NCBI GenBank assembly: GCA_023452965.1
Contig: JAEXUU010000551.1
Location: forward strand, 1-5,294
Length of the DNA stretch: 5,294 nt
Direction of reading: 5' to 3'
Source: Pseudomonadota bacterium
GTDB taxonomy: Bacteria; Pseudomonadota; Alphaproteobacteria; Rhizobiales; Beijerinckiaceae
Made by a program: the position numbers and the translations under genes. The notes beneath the pieces are model-generated. The model searched no databases. It was not told where the DNA came from and saw only the letters and a list, made by a program, of their open reading frames with translations. The number at the start of each line of letters is the position of its first letter. Position 1 is the first letter of the stretch. Shown here one piece after another: positions 1 to 5,294 of the stretch.

Positions 1-1518
1 CGAACGGCGATAGTCGAGCCCGAGCAGCAGGTCGTGCTTCAGGGGGCCGGTCTCGAAGCGCGCTTCCATCTGGTTGTCGACGGTGAAGTAGCGCTGGCGC
101 CGATCGACATCCCATTGGAAGCGGTTCAGCGACCGGTAATTGCTCGGCAGGCCGGTCGCCGGATTGATGCTCAGACCGATGCCGTAGATGGAATCGCCCT
201 GCTTCACGTCCGCCTCGGCATAACGGAGGTTCTGGCGCACCACGAGGTTCTGGTCGAACTTGTGCTCGAACAGGTAGCCGATCGCGTAGAAGTCACGCTT
301 GAAGCGGTCATGGTCGGGCTCGCCGACATTGGTTCCGCGCCGGATCTTGCCGAACGGGTTCTGATAGAGCGTGCCCCAGGCGGGGTAGTACATGACCGAG
401 ATGCCGGCATCGTCGCGCTGGTACTGGCCGAGCACAGTCAGGCTGGTCGCGTCATTGGGCCGCCAGGTGAAGCTCGGTGCGATGAAGACGCGATCGTCTT
501 TGGCGTAGTCGATCTGCGTGTCGCCGCCGCGCACCACGCCCGTCAGGCGATAGAGCAAGGTCTTGTCCGCATTGGCCGGGCCGGACAGATCGAAGGCGCC
601 CTGCAATTGCTGGAAGCTGCCATATTGCAGTTCGATCTGCCGCAGCGGCTCTGTCGTCGGCCGCTTGCTCACCATATTGACGATGCCGCCCGGCGCATTC
701 TGGCCGAACAGGACCGAGGACGGGCCGCGCAGCACCTCGATCCGCTCGAGCCCGTAGGGCTCCGCCCGGGCGCCCTGGCCGGCAGCGCCATAGGGCAGCA
801 TCATGCCGTCGAGATAGTAGTTCGGCTCGAAACCGCGCAGATAGATCTTGTCGCGCTCGGTTCCGGGACCGAGAACCTCGGCGATCGCTCCCGGCGTGTA
901 GCGCACACTCTGCTCGATATTGGTCGCGCCCTGGCGCGAGATCTGGTCCCGGGTGATCACCGACAGGGATTGCGGGATCTCGAGAATGGAGGCGTTGGTC
1001 TTGGTGCCGGTCGCGCTACGGGTGGCGACGATGCCCTGCACCGGCCCCCAGGCGTTCTCGCCATCGACATCGATCGTATCGAGCAGCATCGAGCCTTCGG
1101 GCGCCGAGCTCGAGGTGAACGCTGCCGCCGGATCGGTGATCGTGACGCTGTTGCCGCTCGTGAAGCGATGGCTGAGCCCCGTCCCGGCGAGCAGGCGGCT
1201 GAGTGCCGCCTCGGGTGGCAAGGTGCCGGACACGCCCGGGCTCATCTTGCCGGCCACGAGGCTGGAACGGAAGAGCAGCCTGAGGCCGGCGCGGTCCGCA
1301 AACTGCGTCAGCGCGCCACCGAGATCCTGCGAGGCGATGTTGAATGACATTGGCTGAGAGACGCCGCGCTGCGCCGCCGCGGTCTGGGCAAAGGCTGGCG
1401 CTGTCAGGCCAGTAGCGAACCCTCCAGCGAGATAAATTGCGGCCGATCCGAGTAGAACCGCCTCGATCGAACGCCTCGTCCTGAAGCCGCGCCCCCGGTT
1501 TGTCGCCCCGTCGCCCAT
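1..1518 (-). CDS. TonB-dependent siderophore receptor with STN signalling domain (C-terminus beyond left edge)
   Basis: Outer-membrane transducer for uptake of a ferric siderophore or similar ligand, powered by TonB-ExbBD. The 506 visible residues begin with a long signal peptide: an Arg-rich n-region, a hydrophobic stretch at about 19-40, and a likely cut after APAFA near residue 44. A secretin/TonB short N-terminal (STN) domain follows at about 57-127, with FNIASQDLGGAL at its start. A TonB-box-like DTIDV lies near 147. The plug covers about 175-290 and carries IPQSLSVITRDQI, YLRGF, IEVLRGPSSVLFGQNAPGG and VNMVSKRP, all typical of siderophore receptors. The barrel begins near 295 and is cut by the window edge; family members are usually 700-820 residues. 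The STN domain marks it as a signalling receptor, matching the FecR and sigma genes upstream. I chose ATG 1518 because it gives a normal signal peptide and has a weak AGGCGG-like site upstream. An in-frame ATG at 1548 is possible. The ligand cannot be inferred. Confidence 0.95.
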   Translation of the reverse strand, partial: MGDGATNRGRGFRTRRSIEAVLLGSAAIYLAGGFATGLTAPAFAQTAAAQRGVSQPMSFNIASQDLGGALTQFADRAGLRLLFRSSLVAGKMSPGVSGTLPPEAALSRLLAGTGLSHRFTSGNSVTITDPAAAFTSSSAPEGSMLLDTIDVDGENAWGPVQGIVATRSATGTKTNASILEIPQSLSVITRDQISRQGATNIEQSVRYTPGAIAEVLGPGTERDKIYLRGFEPNYYLDGMMLPYGAAGQGARAEPYGLERIEVLRGPSSVLFGQNAPGGIVNMVSKRPTTEPLRQIELQYGSFQQLQGAFDLSGPANADKTLLYRLTGVVRGGDTQIDYAKDDRVFIAPSFTWRPNDATSLTVLGQYQRDDAGISVMYYPAWGTLYQNPFGKIRRGTNVGEPDHDRFKRDFYAIGYLFEHKFDQNLVVRQNLRYAEADVKQGDSIYGIGLSINPATGLPSNYRSLNRFQWDVDRRQRYFTVDNQMEARFETGPLKHDLLLGLDYRRS

Positions 1519-1685
1519 GAATACCGCCTGTCCGTTCCTGTCGCGCATCGAGAACGTCGGCGGTGCTTCTATGCGCCATGCCAAGGTCCTCGGCTTCAAG
1601 GACGAAGCGACCTCGGCGATCTTGCACCGCAAGGCGAAAGAAAAATCGAAAACGGCTGCAAACGATTGTATCTGAACGATAAAAT
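1519..1685 (-). promoter_or_regulatory. fecR-receptor gap, candidate sigma-dependent receptor promoter region
   Basis: This 167-base gap separates the fecR stop from the receptor start. The part next to fecR (about 1633-1685) is clearly AT-richer than its surroundings, as expected for a promoter. In fecIRA-type loci the receptor has its own promoter read by the partner sigma factor. A loose match to the iron-starvation sigma layout (ACAAT at 1665-1669 on the minus strand, 16 bases, then CGA) is visible. It is not a good match, and the recognition sequence of this sigma is unknown. The placement is inference from locus architecture, not from a clear motif. Confidence 0.3.
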
Positions 1686-2687
1686 CTACGCCCCGGCACC
1701 GCGCAGAACGGTTACCAGCGGCAGGCGCAGGGCGCGCACCGGCAGCGTTTCCTCGATCGTCCTCAGGATCGCCTCGGGATCGTCGAGGTCGAACACCCCC
1801 GTCACCTCGAGCGTGCGCAGCCGGGTGCCGGCGATGATGATCGTCCCGCTGCGATAGCGCTCGATCTCGGCGACGACATCGCCGAGCGGCCTGCGGTTGA
1901 AGATGAGCTTGCCGCGCCGCCAGGCCGTCTCGATGTCGGCGTCGACCGCCTGGGGAGTGGAAAGGCGGCCGCTCGCAGCATAGCGAACGCGCTGGTCAGC
2001 CCGCACGACGACGGCTTCGGTGGCCGATGCGGCGCCTGTCACTTCTACGACGCCTTCGAGCACCGTCACCACGGTCTCTCCGGGGCGGATGTCGATGTTG
2101 AAGGCCGTTCCCACCGCGCGCGTCCGGCCGCCACTGGCTTCCACGACGAACGGTCGCGAAGGATCGGGCCTGACGGTGAAGGTCGCCTCGCCGGCGAGGA
2201 GCCTTAGCGCTCGCTTCCCTTCACCAAAATTGACGGAGAGTGCCGTACCCGCATTGAGCAGCACCGACGAGCCGTCGGGCAGCATGACGGTCCGCCGCTC
2301 GCCAGTGCCCGTGACGTGGTCGGCGAAACCGCGAAAGCTCAGGGCGCCGGACTGGCCGAGCGCCCAGCCTCCCGCGACGAGCACGCCTCCCCCCACCACC
2401 GCGCGGCGGGTCAGCTTCGCGCGCGAAGCCTTGCGCTCCGATGTCCTCGCCCGATCGCCTGCGATGCCCACGCTGTGCCAGACAGCCTCGGCTTCGCGCG
2501 CCGCCAGTTCGTGAGCGGCGCTCCGGGCGCGCCATTCTGCGAAGGAGGCGCGGTCCTGGTCGGTCGCACGGCCGGAATTGAGCGCGACGAGCCAGTCGAT
2601 CGCCTCGTCGCTCAGGGCGACATCCGGCACTCCCTGCTGGTCCAGGTCGTTCTTCAACCGATTTTCATCCCGTGGCGGCGCCGACAT
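1686..2687 (-). CDS. fecR: FecR-family anti-sigma factor / sigma regulator
   Basis: Single-pass inner-membrane protein that relays the signal from the receptor to the ECF sigma factor. It has 333 residues, a normal family length. The N-terminal cytoplasmic FecR_N (DUF4880) domain at about 26-72 contains EAIDWLVALNSG, FAEWRARS and HELAAREAEAVW. A hydrophobic segment at about 96-113 follows the pair Arg94-Arg95 (TRRAVVGGG). The periplasmic FecR domain at about 130-225 shows RTVMLPDGSSVLLNAGTAL, LAGEATFTV, RPFVVEA and AVGTAFNI. The C-terminal part (about 259-322, KLIFNRRPLGDVVAEIERY, then VTGVFDLDDPEAIL) resembles the STN-like DUF4974 domain thought to contact the receptor. The gene lies 76 bases after the sigma gene and 167 bases before the receptor, all co-directional. 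It starts at ATG 2687 with no clear Shine-Dalgarno site, directly behind a predicted fold. In this family the cytoplasmic part can either inhibit or activate the sigma; which applies here cannot be seen. Confidence 0.95.
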   Translation of the reverse strand: MSAPPRDENRLKNDLDQQGVPDVALSDEAIDWLVALNSGRATDQDRASFAEWRARSAAHELAAREAEAVWHSVGIAGDRARTSERKASRAKLTRRAVVGGGVLVAGGWALGQSGALSFRGFADHVTGTGERRTVMLPDGSSVLLNAGTALSVNFGEGKRALRLLAGEATFTVRPDPSRPFVVEASGGRTRAVGTAFNIDIRPGETVVTVLEGVVEVTGAASATEAVVVRADQRVRYAASGRLSTPQAVDADIETAWRRGKLIFNRRPLGDVVAEIERYRSGTIIIAGTRLRTLEVTGVFDLDDPEAILRTIEETLPVRALRLPLVTVLRGAGA

Positions 2688-2763
2688 TCGTGCATGCGGT
2701 GCGAGAGCACCTCACTGATCAAGACGATGCGAAATCGCAAAACATGCACTCGGTTCGGAAAAA
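2688..2763 (-). promoter_or_regulatory. Sigma-fecR spacer with potential three-stem junction RNA
   Basis: Read on the minus strand, the outer arms GTGCATG (2743-2749) and CATGCAC (2690-2696) are perfect 7-base complements. They enclose two smaller hairpins: TGCGA/TCGCA (2735-2739 with 2728-2732) and GGTGC-TCTC-GCACC (2707-2711 with 2698-2702). Two bases after the outer stem comes the fecR ATG, and no Shine-Dalgarno sequence is visible. The fold could control fecR translation or the sigma:FecR ratio. The pairing is seen directly in the sequence; any function is inference. Confidence 0.35.
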
Positions 2764-3294
2764 CTAGAGCAGGCCGCGGAAATGATCGCGGCAATGACGC
2801 AGCGCCTGGGCCAGGTAGCGGGCAACCATGCTCTCCGAAACGCCCAGCCGGCCGGCGATATCGCGATGAGACATGCCGTCGCAACGGTTCATCAGCAGCG
2901 CTGCCCGCGGTTTGGCAGGGAGCTGCATCAGCGCCCGCGTCAGCTGGCGCAGCTGGTCGCGATCGATCGCGAAGGTTTCCGGTGACGGATAGCTGTCCGC
3001 CAGGGCTTCCAGCAGCACGTCATCGTTGATGCAGCGCGAGCTGTGCCGCTTCTCCCTCCGCGCCAGGTCGATTGCGATGTTGCCGGCCATGCGCAGGATG
3101 AAGGCCTGCCGGTCATGGATAACGCCCGACTGCGCCTTGAGACCCGCCAGCCTCAGCCAGGTTTCCTGCAGCGCATCCTCGGCGAGCTCGAGCGAACCGG
3201 TATGCCTGCGCAGTAAACCGCGCAGCACTTTCCACTGCCGGAGATAGACCGACATGAGCTCATTCTCGTCATCGAGCTTCGTGGTTGTCGTCAT
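2764..3294 (-). CDS. fecI: FecI-like ECF RNA polymerase sigma factor
   Basis: Extracytoplasmic-function sigma-70 factor that directs RNA polymerase to the promoter of its partner receptor gene. The 176 residues hold the two minimal ECF domains. Region 2 at about 22-85 contains LELAEDALQETWLRL and RQAFILRMAGNIAIDLARREKR, the -10 recognition part. Region 4 at about 118-172 contains LMQLPAKPRAALLMNRCDG and the helix-turn-helix MSHRDIAGRLGVSESMVARY. The core motifs are of the iron-responsive FecI type. The open frame extends upstream to a TTG at 3396, but ATG 3294 gives the usual family length and is preferred. A later in-frame ATG at 3255 (before SVYLRQW) would also leave both domains intact, and neither start has a strong ribosome binding site. 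The gene is followed after 76 bases by fecR. The symbol is a family label, and ferric citrate specificity is not implied. Confidence 0.93.
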   Translation of the reverse strand: MTTTTKLDDENELMSVYLRQWKVLRGLLRRHTGSLELAEDALQETWLRLAGLKAQSGVIHDRQAFILRMAGNIAIDLARREKRHSSRCINDDVLLEALADSYPSPETFAIDRDQLRQLTRALMQLPAKPRAALLMNRCDGMSHRDIAGRLGVSESMVARYLAQALRHCRDHFRGLL

Positions 3295-3392
3295 CGCCGA
3301 AGACAAAATGCGGGTGCTCAATCGAATGCCCGCGACGGCCCGAGGCCCGCGAGCACGCCCCCTGATAGATCGGTCAAAAAATCGATGCAATC

Positions 3393-3409
3393 TCAATGAT
3401 TTACATTGA
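3393..3409. promoter_or_regulatory. Fur-like dyad upstream of the sigma gene
   Basis: A perfect inverted repeat, TCAATG-ATTTA-CATTGA, sits about 100 bases before the sigma ATG in an AT-rich patch. Read on the minus strand, ATCAATGTAAATCATTGAG agrees with the classical 19-base E. coli Fur box at 11 of 19 positions by hand alignment. Iron-responsive repressors (Fur, RirA, Irr) commonly control FecI-type sigma genes in proteobacteria. The dyad is directly seen; which regulator binds, if any, is inference. Confidence 0.35.
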
Positions 3410-3414
3410 TTCTA
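3409..3414 (-). promoter_or_regulatory. -10-like hexamer for the sigma gene
   Basis: TAGAAT on the minus strand matches the housekeeping TATAAT consensus at five of six bases and abuts the dyad at 3393-3409. A repressor bound there would cover the expected transcription start. No convincing -35 hexamer lies 16-18 bases further upstream, so this is only a candidate. Confidence 0.22.
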
Positions 3415-3781
3415 AGTACGGAGGCTCGTGCCGTGGCCTTCACGCTTTACGTTTTGATTTGCCTCATCATTTTCGAGCGGCAACGCGGCTCATTCCATTG
3501 GTGAAGATGCGATGCGCCGAGTTTTGAGAAGCTCTGCACCTGAGCCGAGCGGCATCTGACCACCCGTCGACCAGGTGACAGATGGCCTGCCAACACTTTG
3601 CCTGACATTGGAGACGCGCCATGAGCGGAGGTTGGGAGTGGTCCGAAAGCGGACTCCATTCCCCCTCCTGACGCCGGCGCGGTGTCCGGGAAATCCCGAC
3701 TTCGCTTGACCGGGTCCTGCAGGAGGCCCTCTCCGAGGTTCCATTCTGCTCCGTCGTTCTCACAAACATGCCTGCCGGCAC
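3415..3781. other. Gene-poor spacer between the type I adaptor and the sigma gene
   Basis: About 370 bases in which no believable gene is found on either strand. The open frames present (for example one whose GTG overlaps the adaptor stop at 3785) give Arg/Ser-rich translations without domain structure and overlap one another in different frames. The stretch holds a bulged hairpin (3635-3657), a short CGGGA/TCCCG hairpin (3687-3698) and a 10-base palindrome (3715-3724). By general resemblance its composition recalls dispersed intergenic repeats of alphaproteobacteria. It separates two transcription units and should include the end of the adaptor transcript, but I see no classical hairpin-plus-T-tract terminator. 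Confidence 0.5.
3635..3657. repeat. Bulged hairpin in the intergenic spacer
   Basis: GGAG-(TGG)-TCCG-AAAG-CGGA-CTCC: two four-base arms pair perfectly around an AAAG loop, with a three-base bulge on one side. On the minus strand the loop is CTTT. No T-tract follows on either strand, so a simple intrinsic terminator is unlikely. It may be the core of a dispersed intergenic repeat, or just a stable RNA end structure for the adaptor transcript. Confidence 0.35.
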
Positions 3782-5107
3782 TCACCTTTCCCTGAAGATC
3801 CTGCTGGCGTGATCGGTGAAGGGCTTGACGAGATAAGACAGGGCGGTGCGCTCTTCCGTCTGGATGAAGACCTCGACCGGCATGCCCGGCAGCAGCCTGC
3901 GGTTCTCCACCAGGGCCTCGTTCTCGAGTTCGATATCGCCGGAATAGTAGGTCGAGCCGTTGCTCGGATCGCGAGAGGTCGCGGGCGAAACGTGTATCAC
4001 CTTGCCGGAGAATTCCGGCGTGGTGTTCTTGGCGAAGGCAGAGAAGCGCAGCCGGGCCGGCTGCTCCGGCTTGATCTGATCGATATCGACCGGCGCGATC
4101 CGCACCTCGACCGTCAGCCTGGCCTGCCGCGGCACGATGGTGGCGAGCCGTGCCGCGGGCGTGATGACGCCGCCTACGGTGAAGACGGTCAGCTCATTGA
4201 CCGTGCCGTCGATCGGAGCGCGGATCTCCGTGCGGGCGAGCCTGTCCTCGGTCGCAAGGCGTCGATCGCCAAACTCCGAGATCTTGGCCTCGACCTGGCG
4301 CAGCTCACGCTGGGCCTCAGTTCGCGCGGTCTCGTCGACAGCGATGATCTGCAACCGGGCCTCGCTGATGCGCAGCTTCGCGCGGGCGAGCGCGGCATCG
4401 ATCTCGCCTCGCTCGCCGAGCAGGCGGGCCCATTCGCGGTTGACGGTGTAGACGCGCGCACCGTCGATCAGACCCTTTGAAAAAAGGCCGGCATATTTCT
4501 GCTTTTCAAGCTCGACCAGGCGCAGTTCCTCGATCTTGGCGACGTGCCGCGCCTCCAGTCCTTTTATCTCCTCGCCAGACTGAACGATGCCGATCTCGAG
4601 CTGCTCCTTTCGGCTCTGGCGGTTGGTCCTGTTGCCGTCGAAAAGCCGCGTCTCGCCCTCGATGATACGCGCTGCATCGCTGGAAAGCTGTGCCAGCTCC
4701 GCCGGAAACTGGATCGCGGCAAGGTCATCGCGCTCTGCCGCCAGCCTGGCTTTGCGCCCGAGATTCTCGCCAAGCTGAGAGTGGATGATCGAGAGTTCGG
4801 CGCGCATCTGGACATCGTCGAGCCTGAACAGCACCTGCCCGGCCTCGACCTGGTCGCCCTGGCGCACCATGAGTGCCTGGATGATACCACCGTCGCGATG
4901 CTGGACCTCCTTCAGGTTCTGGTCGACCTTGACCGCGCCCTGGGCGATCACCGCGCCGTTGAGATTGGCCGTCGCGGCCCAGCCGCCGCAGCCGACCACG
5001 AGCATGAGCATGAGCGCGGAGCCCGCCATGACATGGGGCCCGAGTCGGAAGTTTGTCTTCCGACCGGCGTCGCCGAGATCGGCTGCATCGACCTGGTGGG
5101 CTGTCAC
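3782..5107 (-). CDS. Type I secretion periplasmic adaptor (HlyD / PrtE-HasE type membrane fusion protein)
   Basis: Inner-membrane-anchored adaptor linking an ABC exporter to a TolC-like outer-membrane channel. The 441 residues match the usual family length. They show a short cytoplasmic N-terminus, one membrane segment at about 25-47, and a first lipoyl half-motif near 60-98 (EVQHRDGGIIQALMVRQGD, AGQVLFRLDD). A long coiled-coil region with many Glu/Arg/Leu spans about 100-290. The second lipoyl half is at 292-325 (RTEIRAPIDGTVNEL), followed by a beta-barrel part. The C-terminus has LLPGMPVEVFIQTEERTALS and YLVKPF, the signature of the PrtE/HasE/AprE subgroup that exports proteases, hemophores and RTX-like proteins. 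The start is GTG at 5107, because GAGGGAGAG lies just upstream and an in-frame stop blocks extension. A small unknown gene ends 54 bases upstream. No ABC transporter or outer-membrane partner is visible, and the substrate is unknown. Confidence 0.95.
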   Translation of the reverse strand: MTAHQVDAADLGDAGRKTNFRLGPHVMAGSALMLMLVVGCGGWAATANLNGAVIAQGAVKVDQNLKEVQHRDGGIIQALMVRQGDQVEAGQVLFRLDDVQMRAELSIIHSQLGENLGRKARLAAERDDLAAIQFPAELAQLSSDAARIIEGETRLFDGNRTNRQSRKEQLEIGIVQSGEEIKGLEARHVAKIEELRLVELEKQKYAGLFSKGLIDGARVYTVNREWARLLGERGEIDAALARAKLRISEARLQIIAVDETARTEAQRELRQVEAKISEFGDRRLATEDRLARTEIRAPIDGTVNELTVFTVGGVITPAARLATIVPRQARLTVEVRIAPVDIDQIKPEQPARLRFSAFAKNTTPEFSGKVIHVSPATSRDPSNGSTYYSGDIELENEALVENRRLLPGMPVEVFIQTEERTALSYLVKPFTDHASRIFRER

Positions 5108-5111
5108 GCTA

Positions 5112-5120
5112 CTCTCCCTC
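5112..5120 (-). promoter_or_regulatory. Strong ribosome binding site deciding the GTG start of the adaptor
   Basis: GAGGGAGAG lies four bases before the GTG at 5107. It is purine-rich and close to the anti-Shine-Dalgarno complement, with acceptable spacing. The next upstream in-frame codon is TAG, so this start is well supported despite not being ATG. Confidence 0.75.
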
Positions 5121-5123
5121 TTC

Positions 5124-5137
5124 GGCGCCGCGGCGCC
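5124..5137. repeat. 14-base GC palindrome before the adaptor ribosome binding site
   Basis: GGCGCCGCGGCGCC reads identically on both strands. As RNA it could form a GGCGC/GGCGCC-type stem with a small loop directly 5' of the adaptor ribosome binding site, in the 54-base gap after the upstream gene. Short GC palindromes are common in GC-rich genomes, so function is uncertain. Confidence 0.4.
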
Positions 5138-5161
5138 TGAACACGCGTCAACTCCGCCGGT

Positions 5162-5294
5162 TCAGTAATAATAGAGCCGGTGGCTGCCGAGGATTTCGAT
5201 GGAGAAATCCCGCTCATCCTGCTGCTCGACGAAGACGTCGACGAAGGTCCATTCGCGGTCGCCGATCTTCTCAATGCGAAACCTGAACGGCTGA
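5162..5294 (-). CDS. C-terminal end of an unrecognised protein (5' part beyond right edge)
   Basis: An open frame enters from the right edge and ends with TGA at 5162-5164, giving the final 43 residues. They include FRFRIEKIGDREWTFVDVF and end in SIEILGSHRLYYY. Hydrophobic and charged residues alternate, suggesting beta-strands, and the protein ends in three tyrosines. It does not resemble the C-terminus of an ABC transporter, which would be the usual neighbour just before a HlyD-type adaptor. The gene lies 54 bases upstream of the adaptor on the same strand and may share its operon. A small accessory protein or a substrate of the exporter is conceivable, but I do not recognise the family. 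That it is coding rests on the open frame, its codon pattern and its position. Confidence 0.6.
   Translation of the reverse strand, partial: QPFRFRIEKIGDREWTFVDVFVEQQDERDFSIEILGSHRLYYY

Noticed and set aside
34..1347. Long plus-strand open frame of about 437 codons opposite the receptor gene
   Set aside because: It is the antisense shadow of a clearly coding receptor in GC-rich DNA. Its translation has no domain signature, while the minus strand carries STN and plug motifs throughout.
1633..1667. Weak intrinsic terminator after fecR (AATCG/CGATT arms followed by a T-rich tract on the minus strand)
   Set aside because: The stem is only five AT-containing pairs with a 14-base loop, too weak to call. 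The same AT-rich DNA is better explained as receptor promoter region.
1016..1699. Minus-strand open frame of about 227 codons over the receptor start and the upstream gap
   Set aside because: It lies in a different frame from the receptor, gives an Arg-rich featureless protein and overlaps the confirmed signal peptide and STN region.
3447..3785. Small minus-strand open frame whose GTG overlaps the adaptor stop codon
   Set aside because: Stop-start overlap hints at translational coupling, but the translation has no recognisable fold, competing frames are equally open, and hairpins interrupt the region.
3809..4480. Plus-strand open frame of about 223 codons opposite the adaptor gene
   Set aside because: Antisense shadow of the HlyD-type gene; the minus strand holds the lipoyl and C-terminal signature motifs.
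1..5294. tRNA or rRNA genes, CRISPR array, intact insertion sequence or phage attachment site
   Set aside because: Reading both strands showed no regularly spaced direct repeats, no transposase gene with terminal inverted repeats, and no tRNA-like cloverleaf with conserved T-loop.

Overview
The window looks like chromosomal DNA from a high-GC alphaproteobacterium. GC-rich third codon positions, long meaningless open frames opposite the real genes, and the style of the intergenic DNA suggest the Rhizobiales/Hyphomicrobiales, but no marker gene fixes the taxon. Every convincing gene lies on the minus strand, so the biological reading order runs from the right edge to the left edge.

Right part, in transcription order. 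First comes the last 43 codons of an unrecognised gene cut by the right edge (5162-5294). After a 54-base gap comes a complete HlyD-family periplasmic adaptor of a type I secretion system (3782-5107, GTG start with a strong ribosome binding site). Its ABC transporter partner and secreted substrate are not in the window. A gene-poor stretch of about 490 bases follows (3295-3781). It holds a bulged hairpin, a few short palindromes and, near the next gene, a possible Fur-like operator with a -10-like hexamer.

Left part. Three genes form a classical cell-surface signalling unit: a FecI-like ECF sigma factor (2764-3294), a FecR-like transmembrane anti-sigma/activator (1686-2687), and a TonB-dependent siderophore-type receptor with an N-terminal STN signalling domain (start at 1518, running off the left edge). 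The family model is as follows. Ligand-loaded receptor passes a signal through its periplasmic STN domain to FecR. FecR then activates the sigma factor, which transcribes the receptor gene. Iron starvation usually raises the sigma and FecR genes through Fur or a related repressor. The ligand cannot be told from the sequence: a siderophore is most likely, and heme by a hemophore route is a weaker possibility raised by the neighbouring type I adaptor.

The gene content is mostly ordinary. The features most worth a second look are non-coding. The 76-base sigma-fecR spacer can fold into a three-stem junction ending two bases before the fecR start codon. There is also a symmetric operator-like site upstream of the sigma gene. 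I do not see a clearly new biological system.
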